NCBI GenBank assembly: GCA_947462925.1
Contig: CANHQP010000009.1
Coordinates: forward strand, 1 to 64,000
DNA from: Flavobacteriia bacterium
GTDB lineage: Bacteria > Bacteroidota > Bacteroidia > Flavobacteriales_D > Crocinitomicaceae
Length of the DNA stretch: 64,000 bases
Direction: 5' to 3'
Of this stretch, positions 16,728 through 25,033 are shown one piece after another (positions within the stretch are counted from its first letter, which is position 1; every line of letters starts with the position of its first letter). A program made the translations under genes and the position numbers. The notes under the pieces are model-generated. The model ran no database searches, had not been told where the DNA came from, and was given only the letters and a program-made list of their open reading frames with translations.

Positions 16728-17807
16728 ATGAGAAAACTTTTATTTCTTTCCTTAACAGTCCTTCTTTCAATTGGTTTTAATTCTTGCAATGAACCAGTTG
16801 TAGAAAATGAGAAAATACCAGCGGAATTTATTTTTGCCGATAATATTGCAGTTGTTTTCGATCAAGTGGTTCCTGTCGGTTTTAAAGTAAATAACAAAGA
16901 TGTTTCCAAGGTTGAATTGATTTTCAATGACAGTGTTTTTAAAACGTGGGCCAATCCTTCAGGAAAATTGTCTTTTGATTTGGATGCGAGTTTCTATGGT
17001 TTAGGTGCCAAATTATTGACTTTGAAAGCAACACTGAATTCCGGAGAAACTTATTCTGACCAAAGACTTTTAAGAGTTTTGTCGGATGTTGCTCCTCAAC
17101 AATGGTCTGCTTCAATCGTACAATCTTATCCACACAATCCATTAAGTTTTACACAAGGATTGGAATTTGGTAATGGTGAATTATTTGAAAGTACAGGTGA
17201 TCCTAATCACGATGGCTCGACAATTGTTTCTAAAGTGAATTTGAAAACAGGTGCAACCGTTGACAAAAACGGATTAGATGCCAATTATTTTGGTGAAGGA
17301 ATCACTATTTTGAACAACAAGGTTTACCAAATCACTTGGAGAGAACAAAAGTGTTTTGTTTATGATAGCAAATCATTGCAAATGAAATTGAAAGATTTCA
17401 CCTATACAGGAGAAGGTTGGGGACTTTGCAACGATGGAAAAAGCATTATCATGTCTGACGGAACAGAAAGAATCACTTTCAGAAATCCAGAAACTTTTCA
17501 AATCGAAAAAACGATTGAGGTTTATGACCAAGTAGGACCAAGAACGAAATTGAATGAATTAGAATACATCGATGGTAAAATTTACGCCAATGTTTGGATG
17601 TTGGATTTAATCTTGGTAATCGATCCAAATACAGGAAAAGTAATTGCAGAAATTGATGCAGCAAGCATTAGCGCTGAAGGAAAAGGTGCTGGAGATGTAT
17701 TGAATGGAATTGCGTTCAATCCTGCAACCAAAAAAATCTATTTGACTGGAAAATATTGGAGTAAATTATTTGAAGTAAAAATTATAGGCGAAGGAATGGC
17801 GATGTAA
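16728..17807 (+). CDS. Glutaminyl-peptide cyclotransferase (glutamine cyclotransferase family), lipoprotein
   Basis: A 359-residue protein with a lipoprotein signal peptide ending in GFNSC (Cys20). A linker domain of about 85 residues is followed by a five-bladed-propeller-type glutamine cyclotransferase domain (PF05096 type) from about residue 130. The domain is marked by SYPHNPLSFTQGLEF, then VYQITWREQKCFVYD, and LNELEYIDGKIYANVW. These enzymes convert N-terminal glutamine to pyroglutamate. The anchor places it in the periplasm or outer membrane, where it could modify exported proteins. It is the last gene of the pheS-ytxJ operon. Confidence 0.85.
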   Translation: MRKLLFLSLTVLLSIGFNSCNEPVVENEKIPAEFIFADNIAVVFDQVVPVGFKVNNKDVSKVELIFNDSVFKTWANPSGKLSFDLDASFYGLGAKLLTLKATLNSGETYSDQRLLRVLSDVAPQQWSASIVQSYPHNPLSFTQGLEFGNGELFESTGDPNHDGSTIVSKVNLKTGATVDKNGLDANYFGEGITILNNKVYQITWREQKCFVYDSKSLQMKLKDFTYTGEGWGLCNDGKSIIMSDGTERITFRNPETFQIEKTIEVYDQVGPRTKLNELEYIDGKIYANVWMLDLILVIDPNTGKVIAEIDAASISAEGKGAGDVLNGIAFNPATKKIYLTGKYWSKLFEVKIIGEGMAM

Positions 17808-17825
17808 CTCGCATTATTCTGGACT

Positions 17826-18953
17826 TTACTTCTTGGACAAAAATCCCCAGTACGTGGAGCGATTCAATGCATGAATTGAAGCTTCTGGATAGAAACTTTT
17901 GAAACTCGCAGGAAATTTCGGTTTTTTGCGTTTGTCCCAAATTGATTTATAAGCGGAAATTTTCTGATCTTTCACTTCGATAAAATCCATTTGTTGTTTG
18001 GTGTGCGTGCGCCAAAATGAATATTGACAAGGATTTTCTTGTTGCTGATTCCATTTGATTCGTTCCGAAATAAGCCAATTTTTCCAAAGCATATCTACAT
18101 CATTTCTTAAGTCGATTTCGTTGAAATTTTTGATAATCGCATTTCGGATTCCATTGTCTACAAAATATACACAATGCGTTTTTTTCAATTCGTATTTATG
18201 TCCATTGTAAAACGATGGAATCTTAATCAAAATGAATGCTTTTTCGAGCAAATCGATGTAACGCTCAACAGTTTCGTTGTCTAAACCAGCTTTGAAGCCA
18301 ATTTCATTGTAAGAAATCGGTTCGCCAATTTGAAAAGCCAATGCTTGCAACATTTTGAGCAATTTTTCTGCTTTGTTGATTCTTTCGTTTGGACTCAAAT
18401 TGGTAAAAATCGCATCTTCCAATAAATTGAGGAGAAAATTTTCAGCTTCAGCAGGATTTTCGACAACTTGTGGATAGTTACCATAAATCAATCTTTGTGC
18501 AATATTTTTGTCAAACTCAACAATGCCTTGCTGATTGGCCAATTCTTGAAAAAGCAGCGGATATAGTCGCAACTCTAAACCTTGCATTTGCAAAACTTCA
18601 CGTAAGACTTCATCTAAAATCGGTTCGAACGAACAATTCAAAATCAAATTGATTGGATAATCTTTGAATAAAACTTCCTCAATAATCGTTTGTAAATGAA
18701 TCAAATATTGCGCGTCTTGAATGACGATGTATTTGTAATTTTCAAAGATGGATTTCAAACTTGCTTCCGTCGGATTTTCAAGCGATTTTTTTATTTTTTT
18801 CTGATTGGCGTCCAAGTGCAAAATTTCGTCAGGATTTGAAATCACATTTTCAATCAATTGCGTTTTGCCGACACTTTTAGGTCCAAGAAGCAATAAGATT
18901 TTGTTGTTTTCAATGTGTTGTTTTACCTTTTCTTGCAGCTGTCTTTCCATCAT
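17826..18953 (-). CDS. AAA+ ATPase with C-terminal DUF4143 domain
   Basis: 375 residues. Walker A is GPKSVGKT near residue 24. The strand before Walker B reads YIVIQDAQYL, in which the usual D-E is D-A-Q, a weak form. A winged-helix stretch follows (ISYNEIGFKAGLDNETVERY), and the C-terminal DUF4143 domain contains HCVYFVDNGIRNAII and LISERIKWN. Such proteins are widespread and often solitary in Bacteroidetes. Their function is not established, though some are linked to mobile or toxin-antitoxin loci. Here it converges with the cyclotransferase gene, and no partner gene is seen. Confidence 0.85.
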   Translation of the reverse strand: MMERQLQEKVKQHIENNKILLLLGPKSVGKTQLIENVISNPDEILHLDANQKKIKKSLENPTEASLKSIFENYKYIVIQDAQYLIHLQTIIEEVLFKDYPINLILNCSFEPILDEVLREVLQMQGLELRLYPLLFQELANQQGIVEFDKNIAQRLIYGNYPQVVENPAEAENFLLNLLEDAIFTNLSPNERINKAEKLLKMLQALAFQIGEPISYNEIGFKAGLDNETVERYIDLLEKAFILIKIPSFYNGHKYELKKTHCVYFVDNGIRNAIIKNFNEIDLRNDVDMLWKNWLISERIKWNQQQENPCQYSFWRTHTKQQMDFIEVKDQKISAYKSIWDKRKKPKFPASFKSFYPEASIHALNRSTYWGFLSKK

Positions 18954-19059
18954 TTTTTGAAAAAAATATTCGTTTCAAAAATACAGATATTCGCAGTTTT
19001 ACCTCGTTTTTTGATTGATTTTTGCGGAAATTGTTGATAAGTTTAGTTTTGGTGAGCAA

Positions 19060-20298
19060 TTAAAACGTCACCACACGGTCAAAGAATTTCTTGTATCTGT
19101 CTGAGTTCATGAACTTATTTCCGCCGTAACAGGTCAATTTAAACAATTGATCTTTGTAGATAAAAACCCTGCGCCAACAATCGCCCAAACCATAAATATT
19201 CGCGATTCCTTCGAATGCTTGAATGTCGTTGGAAATAATTATTTCTTGAATGTTGGACGCTTGAGAAGTGTAAAATAAATCATCGACTTTGTCACTTAAA
19301 ACGACGGAATTATCAATTGGCAATACTTCGATGATGTATGTATTTCCCTGTCCCATTTCTTGGTACACGATTTTGAAATTTTTGGCAGTTGTATCTGCTT
19401 TAGGCATTCCGCCAAAAACTGCGGTAAAATGATGAGTTGTATCGGTGTACAGAAATGAATTGAATTTTCGCAAAGCAATTTCTGCGTTCGTAGGCTTGTC
19501 GGAAAAAGTCGCGCCCACTTGTCGCACGGTGTAACCTTTGTTTTTCAAAAGCTGAATAATTCCTTCTTTTCCTGCCAAATGCGCTGCGCCAACTGCTACA
19601 AACAAACTGTGTTTTCTACAAAGTGAATCGATTCCTTTTGCCATCAAAACATTTCGGTTGGTAATCAACAAATTGTATGCATTCGCAGAAACGGCCAATT
19701 GTGCTTTCAAAGATTGTCGCATCGATTCAATGTCGCCACTTAAATAAGTTTGCAAAATATTTTCTTCACTCAAAGAAAGTGTACTGATGCTGAATTCCTT
19801 GTAATTGTGATAAGTGATGTTTTCATACGCGTCCATTTGTGATTGCACACTTTCTAAAGGAAAAAATTTCTTGCCGCTGTTGTACGCAATTTGCTGAAAA
19901 TAAGCATCTAAAAACTGCGGACGACCATTTTCGTTTCCGTATTTGGTTGACGAAGCTTTTTTGTTGGATGTATAAGGTTTTCCGTTGGCGTCGATTTCCA
20001 ATTGAATTTTCTCGTCGCGGGAATCATACAAGGTAAACAAACTGTAGATATCTGCTTCTAAAACAATCGCTTCTGCGTTCAGAATGGCAGAAAATGTACT
20101 GTCGGAAAATTCAAACAATCTGGTATCGTTGGAATGATAACTACCAAAAAGATAACTTGGTTTTTTGAGCCCTTTTCCTGAAATCTGCCAAAGCAATTGA
20201 TTGTCAGGATCATATTGCTGTGAAATTCCATTCACGCAAAACAGTCCAACGAAAACCGCTGAAAACAAATTTTGAATATGGAAGATTGATTTTACCAT
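19060..20298 (-). CDS. TraB/GumN (Tiki-like) family protein, exported
   Basis: 412 residues from ATG 20298. A signal peptide of about 28 residues is followed by LLWQISGKGLKKPSYLFGSYHSND, with the first GxxH motif, and later VAVGAAHLAGKEGIIQLLKNKG, with the second. Paired GxxH motifs plus an early conserved acidic residue (VLEADIYS) define the TraB/GumN/Tiki family, putative metal-dependent proteases of the EreA/ChaN clan. The C-terminal third (about 150 residues) is extra and unrecognised. A TTG at 20343 would add 15 residues ahead of a clean signal peptide and is not preferred. Substrate unknown. Confidence 0.82.
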   Translation of the reverse strand: MVKSIFHIQNLFSAVFVGLFCVNGISQQYDPDNQLLWQISGKGLKKPSYLFGSYHSNDTRLFEFSDSTFSAILNAEAIVLEADIYSLFTLYDSRDEKIQLEIDANGKPYTSNKKASSTKYGNENGRPQFLDAYFQQIAYNSGKKFFPLESVQSQMDAYENITYHNYKEFSISTLSLSEENILQTYLSGDIESMRQSLKAQLAVSANAYNLLITNRNVLMAKGIDSLCRKHSLFVAVGAAHLAGKEGIIQLLKNKGYTVRQVGATFSDKPTNAEIALRKFNSFLYTDTTHHFTAVFGGMPKADTTAKNFKIVYQEMGQGNTYIIEVLPIDNSVVLSDKVDDLFYTSQASNIQEIIISNDIQAFEGIANIYGLGDCWRRVFIYKDQLFKLTCYGGNKFMNSDRYKKFFDRVVTF

Positions 20299-20489
20299 TG
20301 AATTTGATTCAATTGAGAGGAAAAACAGCAAATTAAGCGTCAATTACTACGAATGTAGTGAATTTTATGGTTTTGAAATGTTTCTTCACAAAAATTAAAA
20401 ATCTAAATATTGAAATGTAATTATTTATCAAGGTTCATAAAATGCTGAATTTGTTTATTGTGCATTTGGCAAAAATTTTAGTTTTACTA

Positions 20490-20740
20490 TTTGGCCTTGG
20501 AAGAAAGTGTTTTTAAAGGTGCACTGAAAATGTAGACTTTTGGAGGACTTCCGAAGGATGCTGCGAAGCGAACCTGCGAAACGCTAGTGGAGTAGATCAC
20601 CGACAAAATCACTTTTTCAGAAGCTTTTAAAATAAAGCGCTCGAAGCGATAAATTTATTTCGTGCGAAAAATTGCGCTTTAAACTTTCTGAGAGAGCCTT
20701 GATTTTTGGGTTCGTTTTGATCAAGCAAAAGGAACAAAGA
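20490..20740. repeat. Dispersed intergenic repeat, copy 1
   Basis: This stretch and 36713-36937 share three blocks that are identical over 39 nt (20509-20547 with 36731-36769), 35 nt (20588-20622 with 36786-36820) and 46 nt (20693-20738 with 36890-36935), joined by diverged sequence. Copy 1 has roughly 20 nt more after the first block. In both copies AAAGCGC (20634-20640) and GCGCTTT (20674-20680) enclose a 33-nt spacer whose sequence has diverged, which suggests a conserved stem. The repeat stops 6 nt before the hutI stop codon. The rest of this gap (20344-20489) holds only AT-rich sequence and a weak TACATTCG box for the TraB-like gene. Confidence 0.9.
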
Positions 20741-20744
20741 AAAT

Positions 20745-21980
20745 TTATAAACCGATAATTTGCTCAATATGATTGTCTCCAAACGCATAAGCCATATACG
20801 CCAACGATGGAATTTGTTTCGTTAAAATCACATTTCCACTTTTTCCTAAACTGATCGTTCCATGACTTTCCGATAATCCCATGGCGTATGCCGCGTTGAT
20901 TGTAAGCGCATTGATCGCTTCTTCTGGCGTCAATTTCATTTTGATGCAAGCCAAACTCATAACCACGCCCAAATTTCCTGTTGGCGTTGTTCCTGGATTG
21001 AAATCGCTCGCTAGTGCTACGGGTAAATTGGCTTCAATCAACCTTCGTGCATCTCCGAACGGAATGGAAATAAAATGTGAACAACTGGGTAAAAGTGTAG
21101 GCATGCATTCGGAATTTTGCAATGCAACAATGTCATTTTCATCGATTTCTTCCAAATGATCGACCGATAATGCACCTAACTCAATTGCTTTTTGGATGCC
21201 GCCCATCACAGAAAACTGGTTCACATGTACTTTGGGAATCAAGCCGTATTTTTTTCCTGCTAACAGTATTTCTTCCATTTCTTCGACAGAAAAATAATTT
21301 CTTTCGCAAAAAACATCGATGTAATCAGCCAATTTTTCTTCTCCGATTATTGGCAACATTTCGTTGATAATCAAATCAATGTAGCCACGATGGTTTTCTT
21401 TGTATTCCTTGGGAAATGCATGCGCACCCAAAAATGTCGCTTTGATTGGAATTCCAGCCGTTTGTTTCAATCGCTGAATGACACGCAATATTTTGATTTC
21501 AGCTTCGACTGATAAGCCGTAACCCGATTTGATTTCAATAGCGCCTGTTCCATAAGATTTGAGTAATTCAACCCGATTCATCGCATCTTGGTACAATTCA
21601 TCTTCAGTTTTTTCGCCCAATCTTCGCGCTGAATTGAGAATTCCACCGCCTTTCAACGCGATTTCTTCGTAAGTAAGTCCTTTGATTCTATCCACAAATT
21701 CTTCTTCGCGACTTTTTGCAAAAACCAAGTGTGTATGAGAATCACAAAATGCAGGCAAAACATATTTTCCGTCTGCGTCAATGATTTCTAAATCTCTCCA
21801 ATCAGCAATTCCGCCCCATTCTTCCATGGTTCCGTAATCAACGATGACATTGTTTTCAATCGCCAAATACGCATTTTCAATCACTGGAAGTTCAGCCATC
21901 GCTTTCCCCTTTACCGTCTGAGCAAAATTTTCGCCAGCTTGAACAAGTCCTTTAATATTTTTGATCAGAATCTTAGACAT
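20745..21980 (-). CDS. hutI: Imidazolonepropionase
   Basis: 411 residues from ATG 21980. It is an amidohydrolase that opens the ring of imidazolone-5-propionate, the third step of histidine degradation. The metal motif HxH is in CDSHTHLVFA. The EIKSGYGL stretch and the HVNQF histidine follow, then ALASDFNPGTTPTGNL with the catalytic aspartate. The length fits HutI. The frame is open 12 codons upstream, but MSKILIKNIKGL is the natural start, and a TACATTTG box lies 15 nt before it. No hutU, hutH or hutG is in the window, so the rest of the pathway must be elsewhere. The dispersed repeat abuts its 3' end. Confidence 0.95.
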   Translation of the reverse strand: MSKILIKNIKGLVQAGENFAQTVKGKAMAELPVIENAYLAIENNVIVDYGTMEEWGGIADWRDLEIIDADGKYVLPAFCDSHTHLVFAKSREEEFVDRIKGLTYEEIALKGGGILNSARRLGEKTEDELYQDAMNRVELLKSYGTGAIEIKSGYGLSVEAEIKILRVIQRLKQTAGIPIKATFLGAHAFPKEYKENHRGYIDLIINEMLPIIGEEKLADYIDVFCERNYFSVEEMEEILLAGKKYGLIPKVHVNQFSVMGGIQKAIELGALSVDHLEEIDENDIVALQNSECMPTLLPSCSHFISIPFGDARRLIEANLPVALASDFNPGTTPTGNLGVVMSLACIKMKLTPEEAINALTINAAYAMGLSESHGTISLGKSGNVILTKQIPSLAYMAYAFGDNHIEQIIGL

Positions 21981-21995
21981 ACATTGATTTTGATG

Positions 21996-22003
21996 CAAAT
22001 GTA
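21996..22003 (-). promoter_or_regulatory. Putative -7 box TACATTTG of hutI
   Basis: An exact TAnnTTTG match, 15 nt before the hutI ATG at 21980. Confidence 0.5.
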
Positions 22004-22113
22004 GTGATTTTGGCAAATAGCGATTTTTGCTAGATTGATTTATTGACTTTTGGAATTAGTTTACTTTTTTGATTCGCACTTTCCGTGGGATACAATTTAT
22101 ACATCAAATTTAT

Positions 22114-22121
22114 TACATTTG
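22114..22121 (+). promoter_or_regulatory. Putative -7 box TACATTTG of gpsA
   Basis: An exact TAnnTTTG match, 15 nt before the gpsA ATG at 22137. Together with the hutI box it marks a divergent promoter region. Confidence 0.5.
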
Positions 22122-22136
22122 TACACGAACTAGCAG

Positions 22137-23135
22137 ATGAGTAATTCAAGAAAAATAGCAGTAATTGGTGGCGGAAGCTGGGCAACAGCTTTGGTTAAGA
22201 TCTTGTGTAACAACTTAGATACTGTCAATTGGTGGATGCGTGGTCAGGAAGCTGTAGATCATATTTTGAATTACAAACACAATCCAAGATACCTGCAATC
22301 TGTAGAGTTTAATTTGGATAAAATCAATGTTTCCAACGATTTGGAAGCAATCATTGCGCCTGCCGACATTGTGATCATTGCAACGCCTTCTGCTTTTTTG
22401 GTCAAGATTTTTGAAAATGTAAGTAAAGAGCTTTTCGAAGGAAAAATCGTTTTTTCTGCCGTAAAAGGAATTGTACCAGAATACAACGCCATTCCAGCGC
22501 GATTTATACACAAAACTTTTGGCACGCCTTACAAGAAAATAGGTATTATCTGCGGACCTTGTCATGCGGAAGAAGTGGCTTTGGAGCGACTTTCATATTT
22601 AACCATTGCTTGTCAAGACGAGCGAATTGCAGGTGAAATGGCCAAATTGTTGGCTTGCAGATATATCAAAACAACCGTTTCAGACGATTTATTCGGCACG
22701 GAATTTTCGGCAGTATTGAAAAATGTGTACGCCATTGCCTCCGGAATTTGCGCAGGTTTGGGCTACGGAGATAATTTTCAATCGGTTTTAATCGCCAACG
22801 CCATTCAAGAAATTGAAAACTTCATCGATGAGGTGAGTCCCATTCACCGCGACGTAAAATCAAGTGCTTATTTAGGTGATTTATTGGTAACAGCCTATTC
22901 AAAATTCTCCAGAAACCGCACTTTTGGTTTCATGATAGGCAAAGGCTATTCAGTTAAGACTGCGCAGTTAGAAATGGAAATGATTGCTGAAGGATATTAT
23001 GCTGTAAAATGCGTTGTTGAAATCAACAAAAAATTCCAAGTTGAAATGCCGATTGTTGAAGCAGTGAATAACATTCTCTACGAAAAAATTTCCCCAGTCA
23101 TCGAAATGCGCATTTTGTCTGATAAGTTGAGCTGA
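22137..23135 (+). CDS. gpsA: NAD(P)H-dependent glycerol-3-phosphate dehydrogenase
   Basis: 332 residues. It reduces dihydroxyacetone phosphate to sn-glycerol-3-phosphate for phospholipid synthesis. The Rossmann motif is GGGSWATALVKIL at the N-terminus. The catalytic lysine region is FSAVKGIVPEYN, and FGTEFSAVLKNVYAIASGI is the typical second signature. The length matches GpsA. A TACATTTG box lies 15 nt before the ATG. It stands alone between hutI (divergent) and a repeat-rich gap, and the nuo operon begins 480 nt downstream. Confidence 0.95.
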   Translation: MSNSRKIAVIGGGSWATALVKILCNNLDTVNWWMRGQEAVDHILNYKHNPRYLQSVEFNLDKINVSNDLEAIIAPADIVIIATPSAFLVKIFENVSKELFEGKIVFSAVKGIVPEYNAIPARFIHKTFGTPYKKIGIICGPCHAEEVALERLSYLTIACQDERIAGEMAKLLACRYIKTTVSDDLFGTEFSAVLKNVYAIASGICAGLGYGDNFQSVLIANAIQEIENFIDEVSPIHRDVKSSAYLGDLLVTAYSKFSRNRTFGFMIGKGYSVKTAQLEMEMIAEGYYAVKCVVEINKKFQVEMPIVEAVNNILYEKISPVIEMRILSDKLS

Positions 23136-23146
23136 TTTTTAAAAAA

Positions 23147-23420
23147 AGACCAAAGACCAAAGACATTAGACCAAAGACATTAGAAGGAAGATATTAGACG
23201 AATACTTTCTAATTGTCTTATTTTTCTTAAGGTTTGTTCTAAATTTTTGGGAAAAAGGTCTTTCTCCGCAATCTTCCACCGAAATGGGAAGAGTTTATAA
23301 AGTTGAACTTTCTTAAAATTTTTGAGATAATCTAACAGTTGCGAAGCAAAAAGAAACTTTAGTCTGATAGTTGCGAAGTAACGTTTCTAATGTCTTAAGT
23401 CTAATAGCGAAGCGAGTCTT
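23147..23420. repeat. Heptanucleotide WAGACNN array and inverted repeat in the gpsA-nuoA gap
   Basis: From 23147 the sequence can be read as successive heptamers of the form WAGACNN: AAGACCA, AAGACCA, AAGACAT, TAGACCA, AAGACAT, then decaying units to about 23200. The same units recur in inverse orientation near 23384-23415. There 23384-23402 is complementary to 23168-23186 at most positions, so the gap could fold into one long hairpin. Between the arms, TTGCGAAG occurs twice (near 23338 and 23371), and a related GCGAAG follows near 23407. No gene was found in 23136-23578; apart from this array it holds the nuo promoter region. Confidence 0.7.
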
Positions 23421-23511
23421 TTTTGAAATGTTATTTAGAATCTTTCTTATTTAGAAAATTTTTACGAAAAATGCGCTTTTAAATAATTGTTTTTATGAAC
23501 TTTATGCCGTG

Positions 23512-23563
23512 TAAATTTGTCTATGAACAAAACAGTTTGAATTAACTTTTAATTTTAGATTTG
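23512..23563 (+). promoter_or_regulatory. Putative promoter region of the nuo operon
   Basis: Two exact TAnnTTTG boxes are present: TAAATTTG at 23512-23519, with a TTG 22 nt upstream, and TAGATTTG at 23556-23563, with TTTG at 23536-23539. The second is the closer, leaving about 50 nt to the nuoA ATG. Confidence 0.5.
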
Positions 23564-23614
23564 TTGCTATGTTAATAAGTGCTAATTTTACACCTCAATT
23601 TTATTTGTAAACGT

Positions 23615-23980
23615 ATGTCAAGTGCTCAAGATTATCTGCCCCTCGTTATACAAGGTGTTGTAGCTCTGGGATTTGTGGTATCAGTTTTGATTGTAACTCA
23701 CTTGTTGGGTCCACGTGTTCACTCCAAGAAAAAAGATTCAAATTTCGAATGTGGAATCGAATCTGAAGGAAACGCCCGCTTTCCTGTATCTGTAAGGTAT
23801 TTTTTGACCGCAATTTTATTTGTATTGTTTGATGTCGAAGTAATTTTCTTTTATCCGTATGCTGTGAACTTTAAAGCATTGGAATTGGAAGGTCTTTTGG
23901 CAGTAATTCTATTCGTAGCCTTCTTCTTGATAGGCTTTTTGTATGTATTGAAAAAAGGAGCATTAGAATGGGAAAAATAA
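23615..23980 (+). CDS. nuoA: NADH-quinone oxidoreductase subunit A
   Basis: 121 residues with three membrane helices. The family signature FECGIESEGNARFPVSVRYF is present, followed by FDVEVIFFYPYAV. NuoA is a small membrane subunit at the junction between the peripheral and membrane arms of complex I. The frame is open 12 codons upstream to a GTG at 23579, but MSSAQDYLPLVIQ from ATG 23615 is the natural start. It is the first gene of a 14-gene operon and overlaps nuoB by 13 nt. Confidence 0.96.
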   Translation: MSSAQDYLPLVIQGVVALGFVVSVLIVTHLLGPRVHSKKKDSNFECGIESEGNARFPVSVRYFLTAILFVLFDVEVIFFYPYAVNFKALELEGLLAVILFVAFFLIGFLYVLKKGALEWEK

Positions 23981-24519
23981 CTGATGGAAAAGTTGAAACA
24001 ATTGACTACCAAGGTTTTCAATTAACAACTCTAGACAAAGCAATTGGTGCAGCCCGCGCCAATTCCATGTGGCCTTTGCCTTTCGCGACTTCTTGTTGTG
24101 GGATTGAGTATATGGCAACCATGGGAAGTAATTACGATTTGGCTCGTTTCGGAATGGAAAGAATGTCTTTCTCCCCACGTCAAGCCGATTTGTTGATTGT
24201 TGCAGGGACAATTTCTAAAAAATTAGCGCCGATTTTGCGTCAAGTGTACGAACAAATGGCTGAGCCAAAATGGGTTTTGTCTGTTGGTGCTTGCGCTTCT
24301 AGCGGTGGAATTTTTGATACGTACAGTGTATTGCAAGGAATTGATAGAATCATTCCTGTAGATGTATACGTGCCAGGCTGTCCTCCGCGTCCAGAGCAAA
24401 TTATTGATGGCATCATGAATATTCATGCATTGGTGAAACAAGAGTCTTTGAGAAGAAGATATTCTGATAAATATAAATCGATGTTGAACGATTATAACAT
24501 TGAAACAGATGTCAAATAG
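23968..24519 (+). CDS. nuoB: NADH-quinone oxidoreductase subunit B, cluster N2
   Basis: 183 residues. The ligands of the terminal Fe-S cluster N2 are all present: the tandem Cys43-Cys44 in SCCGIEY, Cys109 in GACASSGG, and Cys138 in PGCPPRPE. N2 passes electrons to quinone at the interface with NuoD. The start overlaps nuoA by 13 nt, and the end overlaps nuoC by 11 nt, which suggests tightly coupled translation. Confidence 0.97.
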   Translation: MGKITDGKVETIDYQGFQLTTLDKAIGAARANSMWPLPFATSCCGIEYMATMGSNYDLARFGMERMSFSPRQADLLIVAGTISKKLAPILRQVYEQMAEPKWVLSVGACASSGGIFDTYSVLQGIDRIIPVDVYVPGCPPRPEQIIDGIMNIHALVKQESLRRRYSDKYKSMLNDYNIETDVK

Positions 24520-25021
24520 TACAATAACTAACGAATTTGCGTTGGCAAGATTGTCAGCTAAATTTGGAGATAAAATTATTTCGTCAGAAACACCTTTTGA
24601 TTTATTAACTATCGAAGTTCCTAGTGCTGATGCACACGAAATCATTCAGTGGTTGAAGGAAGATGAGGTTTTGAAAGTGAGTTATTTGACAAATTTGGGA
24701 GGAGTCCATTATCCAACTGACAAAGACAGAGAATTTGCAGTGGTTTACCACATTCACAGTTTGGTGAATAATTTCAGAATCCGTGTGAAGGCATTTATTC
24801 CTTTAGGTAATCCTGCGATTGCAACCATTACAGATATATTCGTAGGTGCCAATTGGATGGAAAGAGAAACTTTTGACTTCTACGGAATCATTTTTACAGG
24901 TCATCCAAATTTGAAAAGAATTTTGAACGAGGAAGACATGGATTATCATCCAATGCGTAAAGAATACCAATTGGAAGACGATACAAGACAAGATAAAGAC
25001 AACCGCTTTTTCGGAAGATAG
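24509..25021 (+). CDS. nuoC: NADH-quinone oxidoreductase subunit C
   Basis: 170 residues from ATG 24509. The 30-kDa subunit signature DREFAVVYHIHSL and the conserved ANWMERETFDFYGIIFTGHP are clear, ending with the Y-x-L-E-D-D tail. It is a separate protein and not fused to NuoD as in E. coli. A second ATG three codons upstream (24500) is possible but overlaps nuoB more. It supports the quinone-reducing part of the peripheral arm. Confidence 0.96.
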   Translation: MSNSTITNEFALARLSAKFGDKIISSETPFDLLTIEVPSADAHEIIQWLKEDEVLKVSYLTNLGGVHYPTDKDREFAVVYHIHSLVNNFRIRVKAFIPLGNPAIATITDIFVGANWMERETFDFYGIIFTGHPNLKRILNEEDMDYHPMRKEYQLEDDTRQDKDNRFFGR

Positions 25022-25033
25022 AACAGTAGTATT

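Noticed and set aside
17826-18953. The DUF4143 ATPase as part of a defence or toxin-antitoxin system
   Set aside because: It is solitary, with a convergent housekeeping gene on one side and a TraB-like gene on the other; no toxin, nuclease or mobile element is near.
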